Both the position numbers and the translations under genes were made by a program. This document shows positions 1 through 12,935 of a stretch of DNA of 64,000 nt, piece after piece. Within the stretch, counting starts at the first letter, position 1, and every line of letters starts with the position of its first letter. Under the pieces are notes generated by a model. It was not told the DNA's origin. It was given only the letters and a program-made list of their open reading frames with translations, and did not search any database. This DNA comes from Halovibrio salipaludis (lineage in GTDB: Bacteria > Pseudomonadota > Gammaproteobacteria > Pseudomonadales > Oleiphilaceae), in the NCBI RefSeq assembly GCF_002286965.1, contig NZ_NSKD01000003.1, forward strand, positions 452,351-516,350, given 5' to 3'.

Positions 1-278
1 GGCAGGCTGAACCACTGGCGGGTGACGGCATGGCGATCCTTGCGCCCCGCATAACCCACCGCAGCTGCAGGACAGCCACAGACGCGCGCCAGCCCACGGG
101 CAACCCAATCGGTGTTGTCACCGCTTTTCTCAAGCTGGATAAGAAGGTGTTCGCCCTCACCGTCGGGAGACCACCCCAGGTTCTCAGTGACCCCGAAATC
201 CCCCGGGTCCACACGGATGCGGCCGGTTCCGACAGGTTCTCCCCCGGCCCGCGGCCAGTCCAGGCGCCAGCCCGTCAC
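1..278 (-). CDS. truD: tRNA pseudouridine(13) synthase TruD, 3'-truncated by the window edge
   Basis: About 92 N-terminal codons are present. TruD converts uridine 13 of tRNA(Glu) to pseudouridine in the cytoplasm. The translation shows the family order: an N-terminal [19 protein letters not shown] block, then [15 protein letters not shown], then [12 protein letters not shown], whose Asp after GRK is the catalytic aspartate of this family. The start is a GTG at 278 that overlaps the TGA stop of ispF (GTGA), which implies translational coupling. The ispD-ispF-truD order is the usual gammaproteobacterial arrangement. The rest of the gene lies beyond position 1, so completeness cannot be judged. 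Confidence 0.9.
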   Translation of the reverse strand, partial: MTGWRLDWPRAGGEPVGTGRIRVDPGDFGVTENLGWSPDGEGEHLLIQLEKSGDNTDWVARGLARVCGCPAAAVGYAGRKDRHAVTRQWFSL

Positions 279-769
279 GAGCCCCCGCCGCTGCGACGGC
301 TTTCGACCAGACAGACCGCCTGGGCCGCAATGCCCTCGGCGCGCCCGACGAACCCCAGCCGTTCGGTCGTGGTGGCTTTCACGCTGATCCGTTCCGGGTT
401 CACCGCCAGGTCTTCCGCGATGTTGTGGCGCATGGCATCCACATGGGGACCCATCTTCGGCGCCTGTGCCATGACTGTGGCATCAATATTGACCAGCTGG
501 TAGCCCTGCATCCGCACCTGACGATAGACCTCGCGCAGCAGCGCACGGCTGTCCGCATCCCGCCAGCGCTGTTCGGTATCGGGAAACCAGTGGCCGATAT
601 CGCCCAGGGCGATGGCCCCCAGCAGGGCATCGCTGACGGTGTGCAGCAGCACGTCTCCATCCGAATGCGCCCGCAGTCCCTGATCATGAGGGATGACCAC
701 GCCACCGATGCGGATATGATCGCCCTCCTCAAAGGCGTGGACGTCGAACCCCTGCCCGACTCGTATCAT
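275..769 (-). CDS. ispF: 2-C-methyl-D-erythritol 2,4-cyclodiphosphate synthase (IspF)
   Basis: This enzyme of the MEP isoprenoid pathway cyclises CDP-methylerythritol 2-phosphate to MEcPP with release of CMP. The 164-aa product has the expected size. Metal ligands are visible as D9 and H11 (GFDVHAF) and H43 ([12 protein letters not shown]), and the AHSDGDV and [10 protein letters not shown] signatures are intact. An upstream in-frame ATG at 811 would add 14 residues inside ispD. The ATG at 769 is preferred because the family begins MIRxGxGxDVH and because this ATG overlaps the ispD stop (ATGA). It is the middle gene of a coupled ispD-ispF-truD unit. Confidence 0.95.
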   Translation of the reverse strand: MIRVGQGFDVHAFEEGDHIRIGGVVIPHDQGLRAHSDGDVLLHTVSDALLGAIALGDIGHWFPDTEQRWRDADSRALLREVYRQVRMQGYQLVNIDATVMAQAPKMGPHVDAMRHNIAEDLAVNPERISVKATTTERLGFVGRAEGIAAQAVCLVESRRSGGGS

Positions 770-1497
770 GTTACGGCCCCTCCGGCCTGTTGCTGTTGTT
801 CGATCAGCCATGCCGCCATGGCCAGGTCCCCCGGATGGGTCACCTTGATATTGTCCGCCCGGCCCGGTACCACGAGCGGCTTCAGGCCCAGATATTCCAC
901 CGCCGAGGCCTCATCCGTTACCGGCGCCCCGGCTGCCGCAGCCCTGAGCAGCGCCCGTTCCAGCACCCCGGCGGGAAACAGCTGGGGGGTCTGGGCCCGC
1001 CAGAGATGGCTCCGGTCCCGGGTTGCCAGCACATGGCGGGCCCCATCCACTTCCTTGATCGTATCCGTGACTGCCTGGGCCAGAAGGCCTCCGGCCTCGC
1101 TGCTGCCAACCCCTTCCATGAGGGCGTGGATATCCCCTCCTGTGATACAGGGGCGGGCGGCATCGTGCACCAGTACGGGGTGCTCCTCAGGAAGTGCCAG
1201 CGCCTGCAGAGCGCTCAGCACGGACTCGGCACGGGTGGCGCCGCCAATACAGGTACGGACGCAGTCTGCCGCCGCGCTGCGGGTAGACGCCCACCAGCCA
1301 TCCCCGGCCCCCAGAGCCACCATGAGGGCTGCGCCAGGCACTGCCCGGGCCAGCCGCTCAAGGGTGACGTCGATCAGGAAGGCGTTACCGAGATACTGGT
1401 ACTGCTTGGGGCGCTCGCCCCCGACACGGGCACCGACGCCCGCGGCGGGTATAACAATGGCTGGGGGGAGGCCGTCTGAGGCGGCATTGGGCGGCAT
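766..1497 (-). CDS. ispD: 2-C-methyl-D-erythritol 4-phosphate cytidylyltransferase (IspD)
   Basis: IspD transfers CMP from CTP to methylerythritol 4-phosphate in the MEP pathway. The 243-aa product carries the nucleotide-binding loop [17 protein letters not shown] near residues 17-33, the HDAARPCI motif and a C-terminal [10 protein letters not shown] block, all typical of the family. The N-terminus is about ten residues longer than E. coli IspD, so an internal start is possible, although no good alternative ATG is visible. The stop overlaps the ispF start. It lies directly downstream of ftsB, as in most gammaproteobacteria. Confidence 0.95.
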   Translation of the reverse strand: MPPNAASDGLPPAIVIPAAGVGARVGGERPKQYQYLGNAFLIDVTLERLARAVPGAALMVALGAGDGWWASTRSAAADCVRTCIGGATRAESVLSALQALALPEEHPVLVHDAARPCITGGDIHALMEGVGSSEAGGLLAQAVTDTIKEVDGARHVLATRDRSHLWRAQTPQLFPAGVLERALLRAAAAGAPVTDEASAVEYLGLKPLVVPGRADNIKVTHPGDLAMAAWLIEQQQQAGGAVT

Positions 1498-1506
1498 GGA
1501 TACGGT

Positions 1507-1779
1507 TCAGGGCTCCACAACCAGGAAAAAGGTCTCATCCTCGCCGATCATGCCGAGGTCGCGACGGGCGCGCTCCTCGATCGCACGGGTGCCGTCGCCG
1601 AGGTTGTTCACCTCGGCGAACAGCTCCTCGTTACGGTGACGGAGCCCGGCATTGATGGTCTTCTGCTCATCGATCTGCTCCTGCAGGGCCCAGGCGTGGG
1701 GCAGGCTGTTCTCACCCGCCCAGAGCCGGACCTGCAGCAGCAGGGTCAGCACGGCCATAATGCCCCACAACCATTTCAT
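1507..1779 (-). CDS. ftsB: Cell division protein FtsB
   Basis: The 90-aa bitopic inner-membrane protein has one N-terminal transmembrane segment (about residues 3-20), then a coiled-coil region (EQIDEQKTINAGLRHRNEEL) and the conserved EERARRDLGMIGEDETFF segment. FtsB forms the FtsQ-FtsL-FtsB divisome subcomplex. Length, topology and position between eno and ispD all match the family. It ends 9 bp before ispD starts and is probably cotranscribed with it. Confidence 0.93.
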   Translation of the reverse strand: MKWLWGIMAVLTLLLQVRLWAGENSLPHAWALQEQIDEQKTINAGLRHRNEELFAEVNNLGDGTRAIEERARRDLGMIGEDETFFLVVEP

Positions 1780-1810
1780 GCACGACGCTCCCTGACGCGT
1801 CAGGGGTGCC

Positions 1811-3172
<1,362 letters not shown>

Positions 3173-3187
3173 TCATTGCAGGAGACA

Positions 3188-3287
3188 TGTCGGGCAGTCC
3201 TGTCCGGGATACGCTGTGAATACGTCCCTGTACGCTTGTCTTCCGCCATCCATGGCTCCAGACAATCCCGGACAGGACTGCCCGACA
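3188..3287. repeat. Perfect 23-bp inverted repeat between eno and kdsA
   Basis: Positions 3188-3210 and 3265-3287 are exact reverse complements (outer TGTCGGGCAGTCC...GGACTGCCCGACA) around a 54-base spacer. The region is non-coding. It could be a dispersed extragenic repeat, a transcription terminator of kdsA or a small transposon-like element. There is no U-run after the stem, which argues against a simple intrinsic terminator. Confidence 0.85.
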
Positions 3288-3307
3288 CGCCTCTTTAAAC
3301 GCTCCGA

Positions 3308-5860
<2,553 letters not shown>

Positions 5861-5955
5861 TCAAGATGGGATGACAGGCTACCAGAAAGGGGGTCGAGCC
5901 TCAATTTGCAAAAGGCGCTACACCATAACGGCATGCCGACCTCTATACTGTGGGT

Positions 5956-7010
5956 ATGAAGGAACTTGTGTTCGCGATTGTTGAGATGACGCTGCTCGCC
6001 GCTCCCTGGCTGCTGTTGGGCCTGCTGGTGGCGGGGCTGGTGCCGGCCTGGTGCCCCGGGCGCGCATCCGGCAGTGGCTCAGCGGCGACGGCATCCGGCC
6101 CATCATGCGGGGTGCTGTTCTGGGTGTTCCCCTGCCCATGTGCTCCTGTGGCGCCATTCCGACCGCGCTGGCGCTCTACCGGGGTGGCGCCGGGCGCGGC
6201 CCGACCACCTCCTTCCTGGTGGGTACGCCGGGCGCGGGCGTTGATTCACTCTCACTCACCTTTGTGCTGATGGGTCCCTTCATGATGGTGGCCAGGGCGC
6301 TGGGCGCAGTTATCGCAGCGATCAGTACCGGCCTGCTTACCGCCCTGAGCCACGGCGGTGCAACCGCCGCGGAACCCGCGGAGGCAGCCTGCAACTCCGG
6401 TTGCTGCTCCTCCGGCTGTGACGGCGGCGATGTTATGGCGGACGCCGATGAAACAGCCCCGGGGCTGCGCCACGGCCTGCGCTACGCGTTCACCGAGATG
6501 CTCGACGACATCAGCGTCTGGATTGCCATTGGCCTGGCCGTGGCCGGCCTTTTGATCACGCTGACGCCGCCCCAGGGGCTGGCGGTGCTGGGCAGCGGCA
6601 TCGGCCCCATGCTGCTGATGGCGCTGATCGGCGTCCCCCTTTACCTGTGTGCCGCCGCAACTACCCCGATTGCGGCAGCCCTGATGCTGGAAGGGCTATC
6701 CCCCGGCACCGCACTGGTTCTGATGCTCGCCGGCCCTGTAACCAGCCTGGCCACGCTCAGCATTTTCCAGCGAGAAATGGGCACCGGGGCACTGCTCCTC
6801 TACCTCACCGGCATCGTGGTGAGCACCGTTGCAGCGGGGCTGGCGACCGACGCCGTCATTGCCGGCTTTAACCTGGACATCCAGGGCTCGGTCCAGGGGG
6901 TTCAGGAATGGATTCCCGCCTGGCTGGAATGGAGCGCTCTCGCCCTTCTGGTGATAATGGCCGTGCCCTGGCTCCGGCGCACTCTCATCAGGGAAACCCA
7001 CGATGACTGA
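5956..7010 (+). CDS. SO_0444/DUF318-type Cys-rich permease, frameshifted near the N-terminus
   Basis: The main reading frame (GTG at 6051 to 7010, 319 aa) encodes a multi-pass permease with LPMCSCGAIPTALAL, a Cys-rich cytoplasmic loop (CNSGCCSSGCDGG, near 6391-6424) and a second half with CAAATTPIAAALM. The family normally starts with a hydrophobic helix. That helix is present upstream in another frame from the ATG at 5956 (VEMTLLAAPWLLLGLLVAGLV). The two frames join if one base is added near the CCCC run at 6054-6057, so the natural product would be about 350 aa. Whether this is an assembly error, a mutation or slippage cannot be told. The family is linked to export of metal(loid)s or thiol-reactive substrates, but the substrate here is unknown. 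The Cys cluster suggests metal contact (inference). Confidence 0.75.
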
Positions 7011-7200
7011 ACCTGAAGAAACAGACGCCGTACCGGCGCAACAGGATGAAGCGGAGCAGCGACACGAGCCGCGGCGCTACCAGGTAAGCGCCAATCGCGG
7101 TCGGGCCCGCCACCGCCTGCGCTATGTTGAGAGCGGTGGTGCAACCGAGGAACAGAGTGAGGGGGAGTGCGGCCTGTGCCGCGACCTCCCGGTCAGATGA
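7003..7200 (+). CDS. Possible small acidic protein overlapping the permease stop
   Basis: A 65-codon frame starts at an ATG that overlaps the permease stop (ATGACTGA), so translational coupling is possible. The product is highly charged (MTEPEETDAVPAQQDEAE at the start) and ends with CGLCRDLPVR; I recognise no family. It runs into the last codons of the convergent FAD dehydrogenase. The opposite strand of the same stretch reads as a hydrophobic frame without a start codon, which shows that either may be chance. Low confidence. Confidence 0.25.
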   Translation: MTEPEETDAVPAQQDEAEQRHEPRRYQVSANRGRARHRLRYVESGGATEEQSEGECGLCRDLPVR

Positions 7201-8851
7201 CGGCTTTCGCCGCGGCCCGCCCCGCATTACGGCCCGAGAACAGGCAACCACCCAGGAAGGTGCCTTCCAGCGCACGGTAACCGTGCATGCCGCCGCCACC
7301 GAAGCCGGCCGCCTCCCCCACTGCATAGAGGCCGGGGATACGTTCACCCTGTTCGTTGAGAACCTGGGCCTCCAGGTCCGTTTCCAGGCCGCCCAGTGTC
7401 TTGCGCGTCAGGATATTCAACCGCACCGCGATCAGGGGGCCGTGGGCCGGGTCCAGCATCCGGTGCGGCTTGGCCGTGCGCACCATCTTGTCACCGGAGA
7501 ATTTCCGGGCATTGTGCATGGCCATGACCTGGAAATCCTTGGTGAAGGGGTTAGTCAGCTGCCGGTCGCGCGCCTCGATCTGGCGGCGGATGTCGGCCGG
7601 GTCCAGCAGGTGGTCGCCACTGAGTTCGTTCATCCCCTTAACCAGATCCTCGATATTGTCCCGGACCACGAAGTCCACCCCGTTCTCCTTGAAGGCCTCA
7701 ACAGGGCCAGTACCTTTCCTGCCGAAGGGCCGCTTCAGGGTCTGTGCCCAGCTCTTGCCGGTAATGTCCGGGTTCTGCTCGGAACCTGAAAGGGCAAACT
7801 CACGTTTGATGATGCTCTGGTCCAGGATGAACCAGCTGTAGTCGTAGCCGGTGGACTGGATGTACTCCAGTTGCCCCAGGGTATCCGAGCCTGGATACAG
7901 GGGCGCGGGGAAACGCCGGCCGGTGGCATCGAACCAGAGGGAGGACGGACCGGGAAGGATGCGGATGCCGTGGTTCGGCCAGATGGAATTCCAGTTCTGG
8001 ATGCCCTCAACGTAGTGCCACATCCGATCCGGGTTGATCACGCGCGCGCCGGCAGCCTCGGTGATATCGATCATGCGCCCGTCCACATGGGCCGGCACCC
8101 CACTGACCATACGCTGGGGCGGGCGCCCGAGCCGTTCCGGCCAGTTGCGGCGCACCATCTCGTGATTACCGCCAATACCCCCTGAGGCCACGATCACGGC
8201 CTGGGCACGGAACTCGAAATCGCCCTTCTCTTCCCGGTTGGTCTCCACGCCCCGCTCGGCCCGGTCATCAGCCAGCACACTGCCACGCACACCATCCACA
8301 TGGTCGCCAGTGGTCAGCAGCTCGTCCACACGATGACGCCAGCAGAACCGGATCAGCCCCCGGGCCTCCGCTTCCCTGGCCCGCCTTTCAAAGGGCTCAA
8401 CAATACCGGGGCCTGTCCCCCAGGTGATGTGGAACCGGGGTACGGAATTGCCGTGACCGCAGGCGTCATAACCACCCCGCTCGGCCCAGCCCAGCACCGG
8501 AAAGACGCGATGGCCCATCTCGCGCAGCCAGGCGCGCTTCTCACCCGCGGCGAAGTTCACGTACGCCTCGGCAACACGGCGTGGCCAGTAGTCCTCATCC
8601 CGGTCAAAACCGGCGGTACCCAGCCAGTCCTGCCAGGCCAGTTCCGGGGAGTCCTTGATGCCCATGCGCCGCTGTTCCGGCGAATCCACGAACAGCAGCC
8701 CACCCAGGGACCAGTATGCCTGGCCGCCCAGATTCTGTTCGGACTCCTGCTCCACAATCAGAACACGCCGGCCCGCATCGGCCAGCTCCGTTGCCGCCAC
8801 CAGCCCCGCGAGACCGGCACCGACTACAATGACATCCGCATCCTGAGCCAT
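7193..8851 (-). CDS. FAD-binding dehydrogenase (fumarate reductase/3-ketosteroid dehydrogenase-like flavoprotein)
   Basis: The 552-aa flavoprotein has an N-terminal dinucleotide fold (VIVVGAGLAGLVAATELADAG), a mid-protein VIVASGGIGG segment, and a C-terminal FAD-binding GLYAVGEAAGFGGGGMHGYRALEGTFLGGCLFSG. This layout is that of the FAD_binding_2 family, which includes fumarate reductase flavosubunits and ketosteroid dehydrogenases; the substrate is not predictable. The start is taken at MAQDADVIVVG (8851), because the upstream extension to 8884 (MHNNKDNNEGA) precedes the conserved fold and looks like leader sequence. The CPA2 antiporter lies about 80 bp upstream on the same strand. Confidence 0.85.
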   Translation of the reverse strand: MAQDADVIVVGAGLAGLVAATELADAGRRVLIVEQESEQNLGGQAYWSLGGLLFVDSPEQRRMGIKDSPELAWQDWLGTAGFDRDEDYWPRRVAEAYVNFAAGEKRAWLREMGHRVFPVLGWAERGGYDACGHGNSVPRFHITWGTGPGIVEPFERRAREAEARGLIRFCWRHRVDELLTTGDHVDGVRGSVLADDRAERGVETNREEKGDFEFRAQAVIVASGGIGGNHEMVRRNWPERLGRPPQRMVSGVPAHVDGRMIDITEAAGARVINPDRMWHYVEGIQNWNSIWPNHGIRILPGPSSLWFDATGRRFPAPLYPGSDTLGQLEYIQSTGYDYSWFILDQSIIKREFALSGSEQNPDITGKSWAQTLKRPFGRKGTGPVEAFKENGVDFVVRDNIEDLVKGMNELSGDHLLDPADIRRQIEARDRQLTNPFTKDFQVMAMHNARKFSGDKMVRTAKPHRMLDPAHGPLIAVRLNILTRKTLGGLETDLEAQVLNEQGERIPGLYAVGEAAGFGGGGMHGYRALEGTFLGGCLFSGRNAGRAAAKAVI

Positions 8852-8931
8852 AGCACCCTCGTTGTTGTCTTTATTGTTGTGCAAAACTGAACGAAAGCAG
8901 CGACAGATTCAAGACACGTCGACAGCCGGGA

Positions 8932-10764
8932 TCAGCTGCTCGAGTGCTGCAGACTGTCCGGATCAATGGATTCCGCCTCGTCGGACTGGAACAGCCCCTC
9001 CAGCTCGTCGATGATCTCCTGGTCGCTGGGGTTGCGGCTGCCCTTCTCCTGATGGATGGCGTAGTACTTGCGCAGCTCCTCCTCGTCGTGATCCCGGAAG
9101 ACCTGCACGGCTTCACGGGCCTCGTCCTCGTCCCAGCCGAAGATCTGCAGCAGCTGCTCGCCCATGTGCATGCTGCCCGAAAGCGTCTCCCGGGTAATCA
9201 CACGGCAGCCAAGATCCATCAGGCGCCAGGCGTGCTGGCGGTTGCGCGCGCGGGCGTAGACCGGAACCGTCGGGAAGTTGCGCCGCACATGGTCGACGAT
9301 CCGCATGGAGTACTCCGCATTCTCCACGGCCACGATGATCGCCTGTGCATCCCGTGCCCCCGCGGTTGTGAGCAGGTCCACGCGTGCCGGGTCGCCGTAG
9401 TAGATGCGGTGCCCGTAGCGGCGGATGAAATCCACCTGCAGCGGGTTGGCATCCAGCGCGGAGAACGGGATCTCGGCGCTGTGCAGCAGTCGGCCCACCA
9501 TCTGGCCAAAGCCACCGAAGCCGCAGATCAGCACCTTGGGCTTTTCCTCATCCTCTCCCACCGAATCATAGGGCCGATCGTCGATCTCCGAGGTGGCCAG
9601 CATCGGATCCAGAATCCGACGATTGAAAAGGAAGGTGAAGGGCGTGGCGGCCATGGTGAGGATCACCACCGCGAACAATACGTCGGTCACGGACTCGCTC
9701 ATGACCCCGTAGGTCATCGCCATGGAAAACAGCACGAACGCCAGCTCACCACCCTGGGGCATGAGTGCGGCGAGCGCTCTGCTGCCCTTGTCATCGAGCC
9801 CACCAAGCCGCCCGACAGCATAGAGAACGGTGATCTTGAGCAGCAGCACCCCGCCAGTGATACCGAACACCAGCCCGGGCATATCCGCCAGCATGTGCAG
9901 ATCGGCCGACATGCCCACGGACATGAAGAAAAGCCCCATCAGCAGCCCCTTGAACGGCTCGATGGAGAGATGGATCTCATGCCGGTATTCGGAGTCCGCC
10001 AGCAGTACGCCGGCCAGAAAGGCCCCCAGTTCCATGGGCATACCGGCCATCTTCAGGATCTGGGACACCCCGAGCACCACCAGCAACGCGGTGGCGGTGA
10101 AAGTCTCGCGGGCACCGATGCGCGCCACCGTGCGGAAGACCGGCCGGAGCAGGTAGTGGCCACCCACGATCACCGCCACGAGCACCACAAGGGTGCTGGC
10201 AATGGCCCGGGCGATTTCCTGGGGATCCATGGCGGTGGTGCTGCCCTCGCCCATCAGCGGGATCGCCGCCAGCAGCGGCAGCAGCGCGATGTACTTGAAC
10301 AGCAGCATGGCAAAGGCGCTGCGGCCATGAAGCGAGGACAGCTCGTTATGCTCGGACAGCACCTGCATGGCAAAGGCCGTAGAGGAGAAGGCCAGACCCA
10401 GCGCGATGATCAGCGATGTCTGCCAGTCCAGACCGAAACCGGCCCAGGCCACTACGCCCATCGGGATGGCACACACGAGCACGCCAGCCATCCCCTGACC
10501 GAAGATGTTCTTGCGCATCACCCAGAGTCGCTGCGGTGCCAGCTCCAGCCCCACGAGAAACAGCAGCAGCACCACCCCGATCTTGGAGAAGCGCAGCATG
10601 CTCTCGACATCGTCGATCACGCTGAAAAGCGACGGGCCCATGATGACACCGGCAACCAGGTACCCGAGCACAGCTCCGAACCCCAGCCACTGGAAAATGG
10701 GAACGGCAATCACCGCCGCCAGCAGGAACAGGGTTACTTCCAGCAGGAAATCCAATGCACGCAC
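8932..10764 (-). CDS. CPA2-family monovalent cation/proton antiporter with RCK domain (Kef-type)
   Basis: The 610-aa inner-membrane protein has an N-terminal sodium/proton exchanger domain of about 12 helices (residues 5-380), including LGFGAVLGYLVAGVIMGP and LGLAFSSTAFAMQVL. A TrkA-N/RCK NAD-binding domain follows, beginning at VLICGFGGFGQMVGRLL, with an acidic C-terminal tail (GWDEDEAREAVQVFRDHDEEE). KefB/KefC-like proteins export potassium or sodium in exchange for protons in response to electrophiles or pH. No KefF/KefG ancillary gene is adjacent, so the specific Kef assignment is not made. Confidence 0.88.
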   Translation of the reverse strand: MRALDFLLEVTLFLLAAVIAVPIFQWLGFGAVLGYLVAGVIMGPSLFSVIDDVESMLRFSKIGVVLLLFLVGLELAPQRLWVMRKNIFGQGMAGVLVCAIPMGVVAWAGFGLDWQTSLIIALGLAFSSTAFAMQVLSEHNELSSLHGRSAFAMLLFKYIALLPLLAAIPLMGEGSTTAMDPQEIARAIASTLVVLVAVIVGGHYLLRPVFRTVARIGARETFTATALLVVLGVSQILKMAGMPMELGAFLAGVLLADSEYRHEIHLSIEPFKGLLMGLFFMSVGMSADLHMLADMPGLVFGITGGVLLLKITVLYAVGRLGGLDDKGSRALAALMPQGGELAFVLFSMAMTYGVMSESVTDVLFAVVILTMAATPFTFLFNRRILDPMLATSEIDDRPYDSVGEDEEKPKVLICGFGGFGQMVGRLLHSAEIPFSALDANPLQVDFIRRYGHRIYYGDPARVDLLTTAGARDAQAIIVAVENAEYSMRIVDHVRRNFPTVPVYARARNRQHAWRLMDLGCRVITRETLSGSMHMGEQLLQIFGWDEDEAREAVQVFRDHDEEELRKYYAIHQEKGSRNPSDQEIIDELEGLFQSDEAESIDPDSLQHSSS

Positions 10765-10923
10765 TCCTTAAAGCCGGTTCGATCGGGGCTCACTCGGGCC
10801 ACGCTGGAAACAGGGGCATACTACAGACGCTGAAGGCCGTTGCGAAGCCCGCCGGCAACCCCGTATTGCCGGCAACGGTGCCGGCTCGCTACTGTGTGAC
10901 CTGAACCCGCATCAGGAGCGACC

Positions 10924-11919
10924 ATGACGCGCTATTCCCTGCTCGATCTAGCCCCCGTGAATGAAGGCAGCACGCCGCGGCAGGCACTGCTCAACGCCGC
11001 CGACCTGGCCCGGCATGCCGAATCCCTTGGGTACAGCCGGTTCTGGATGGCGGAGCACCACAACATGACCGGTATCGCCAGCGCGGCAACACCGGTAGCG
11101 CTGGGCCACATCGCCGCCAATACCAGCAGCATCCGAGTGGGCGCCGCCGGGATGATGCTCCCCAACCACGCGCCGCTGGTAGTGGCGGAACAGTTCGGCA
11201 CCCTGGAGAGCCTCTACCCCGGGCGTGTGGACCTCGGCCTGGGCCGCGCCCCGGGTACCGATCAGGAGACCCTGCGCGCTCTCCGGCGTGATCACCACTC
11301 CGCGGCCAACCGCTTCCCGCAGGAAGTACAGGAGCTGCTGCATTTCCTGGAACCGGTGCAGCCGGGCCAGCGTGTTCAGGCCGTTCCAGGCGCCGGTACC
11401 CGGGTGCCCGTCTGGATCCTCGGCTCCAGCCTTTTCGGAGCCCAGCTGGCGGCGGCGCTGGGGCTGCCCTATGCCTTTGCCTCCCACTTCGCACCGGACA
11501 TGCTGGACGAAGCCATCCGGGTCTACCGCGAGCAGTTCCAGCCATCGGAACGCCTGGCCAGGCCCTATGTAGCGGCTGCCGCCAACGTCTTCGCCGCGGA
11601 TACGGACATGGAAGGCCGCAGGCTCATGACTTCCATGGAACAGCAGTTCATCGCCCTGCGGCGGGGGACCCCCGGACCACTCCAGCCCCCCGTGGATGAC
11701 CCGGACAGCCTGGGCAGCCGGGCCGAACTCGGCACCGCCCGTCACGCCCTCAAAGAGTCCGCAGTCGGTTCACCGGAGACGGTGGAACGCTGGCTGAAGG
11801 CCTTCCTGGAACGCACCGGCGCGGACGAGCTGATCCTCACCGGCCAGATCCACGATCACGAGGCCCGCAAGCACTCATTCGGGATCGCGGCCGACGCGCT
11901 CGGGAACCTCTCCGCCTGA
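10924..11919 (+). CDS. LLM-class flavin-dependent oxidoreductase (luciferase-like)
   Basis: The 331-aa protein starts [15 protein letters not shown] and has the bacterial-luciferase-like TIM barrel signatures [46 protein letters not shown], and [14 protein letters not shown]. These are the MsnO8/YhbW type of single-component-like flavin monooxygenases. The substrate is unknown. An AGGAG sits just upstream of the ATG. The gene stands alone, divergent from the Kef-type antiporter, and is followed 9 bases after its stop by a perfect-armed hairpin at 11929-11955. Confidence 0.9.
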   Translation: MTRYSLLDLAPVNEGSTPRQALLNAADLARHAESLGYSRFWMAEHHNMTGIASAATPVALGHIAANTSSIRVGAAGMMLPNHAPLVVAEQFGTLESLYPGRVDLGLGRAPGTDQETLRALRRDHHSAANRFPQEVQELLHFLEPVQPGQRVQAVPGAGTRVPVWILGSSLFGAQLAAALGLPYAFASHFAPDMLDEAIRVYREQFQPSERLARPYVAAAANVFAADTDMEGRRLMTSMEQQFIALRRGTPGPLQPPVDDPDSLGSRAELGTARHALKESAVGSPETVERWLKAFLERTGADELILTGQIHDHEARKHSFGIAADALGNLSA

Positions 11920-11928
11920 GCGCCCGAC

Positions 11929-11955
11929 GCATCGGTGACACAGTGTTACCGATGC
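11929..11955 (+). terminator. Hairpin after the LLM oxidoreductase
   Basis: GCATCGGT pairs with ACCGATGC, and the interior ACAC/GTGT extends the palindrome around a one-base centre with a single G-T wobble. It begins 9 bases after the stop codon, consistent with a terminator. No T-run follows, so an operator function for the downstream AbiTii-like gene is also possible. Confidence 0.45.
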
Positions 11956-11994
11956 TCAACATCTGTTCAGTTGCACCTTTCTCCCCGATAACCT

Positions 11995-12023
11995 AGCTTG
12001 AAGACTGTGACATTCATCAAGCT
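11995..12023. promoter_or_regulatory. Inverted repeat upstream of the AbiTii-like gene
   Basis: AGCTTGA (11995-12001) and TCAAGCT (12017-12023) are exact inverted 7-mers with a 15-base spacer, about 60 bases upstream of the ATG at 12085. The position suits an operator or promoter-proximal site, but no matching regulator is identified. Confidence 0.3.
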
Positions 12024-12084
12024 CGATGACGCTGTCAGAGGTCTGCTTTAAAACAACAAACAGGGAACCAGAAGGAGAGGCACC

Positions 12085-12747
12085 ATGGGAGCACCGGTCG
12101 ATGCACTGGAACAGCGCGTAAGGGACCCTCAGGACCCGCTCGAGGAGGTCCTGCCCGCCTCGATCACTCTGTCGCTGATGCTCCGCAATCGCAGGATGGG
12201 AAGCTGGCTCCAGAACGAGTTTGCCGGTTACAGCGAGGACGCGGATCTGCCTGACTACCGGCAGAATCTCCCCGGCCACCTCATGACACGGTCGCCCCAG
12301 TACGGCTGGATTCCCGCCCCCGTCAGCGAGGAACAGAACCGCAGGGAAGCGCATATGGATCTGAGGGACGGTGTCCGCAGCCTGGAGAAAACCTGCCTCC
12401 GTTACCGCAAGGACAGCTACATTCAGCACGCCCTCTCCGCGGAGGCGATGCGTGAACTGCAGACCCGGGTTAACCTGACCACCGACCTGGCACTCACCAT
12501 CAACCGCGAGACCTACTCCGACCTGCTGCGCCTGGTCCGTTCAACGATCTACCTCTGGACCCTGGACCTCATCGAGGCGGGCTTCAGTGGCGAGCACAAC
12601 TCCTTCAGCACGGCCGAACGGGAACAGGCAGCCACCATGGACGACCCCGAGCATTACTGGCGACGCGCGATGGACGAACATGCCAACCTCCCGGTACCGG
12701 GATTACGCCAGGCCGGTGTACTGGAGCGCTTCTTCGGCAGCGCTTAA
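12085..12747 (+). CDS. AbiTii domain-containing protein (abortive-infection-like)
   Basis: The 220-aa protein matches what I recall of the AbiTii domain: a helical start (residues 20-40), then WLQNEFAGYSEDADLPDYR (about 41-59), then a C-terminal STIYLWTLDLIEAGFSGEHNSFS segment. AbiTii is named from abortive-infection proteins, but its activity is poorly defined; it usually occurs as a small accessory domain in defence or toxin contexts. The start has a clear AAGGAG 7 bases upstream. GC content still resembles the host chromosome. It lies 188 bp upstream of a low-GC candidate toxin operon on the same strand, so the two may form one accessory island, although they need not act together. Family assignment is by pattern recall only. 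Confidence 0.65.
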   Translation: MGAPVDALEQRVRDPQDPLEEVLPASITLSLMLRNRRMGSWLQNEFAGYSEDADLPDYRQNLPGHLMTRSPQYGWIPAPVSEEQNRREAHMDLRDGVRSLEKTCLRYRKDSYIQHALSAEAMRELQTRVNLTTDLALTINRETYSDLLRLVRSTIYLWTLDLIEAGFSGEHNSFSTAEREQAATMDDPEHYWRRAMDEHANLPVPGLRQAGVLERFFGSA

Positions 12748-12935
12748 AGCGGGAGCGCGCCAGGTGGTGTACAGCAAGGTGAAACGGACAGCCTCATAGC
12801 GCCCCAATAGCGGTTGAAATTCCCCGGCCCGGTTGGAATAATTCCTGCTGTCAGCCCGCAGGGACGTAACAGGGACAGGCTCAATGAGAGCCGGCGGGCA
12901 CTGGAAGGACGGAAAACGCCAAGGAGGCTCCCCGC

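Noticed and set aside
6988..7347. A minus-strand hydrophobic frame reading LPLTLFLGC and IGAYLVAPRLVSLLRF
   Set aside because: No start codon precedes the hydrophobic part, and the stretch is opposite a charged frame, which naturally reads as hydrophobic on the other strand.
8944..10833. A 629-codon open frame on the plus strand
   Set aside because: It runs antisense to the Kef-type antiporter, is rich in His/Gln/Arg as expected from a reversed hydrophobic gene, and shows no motif.
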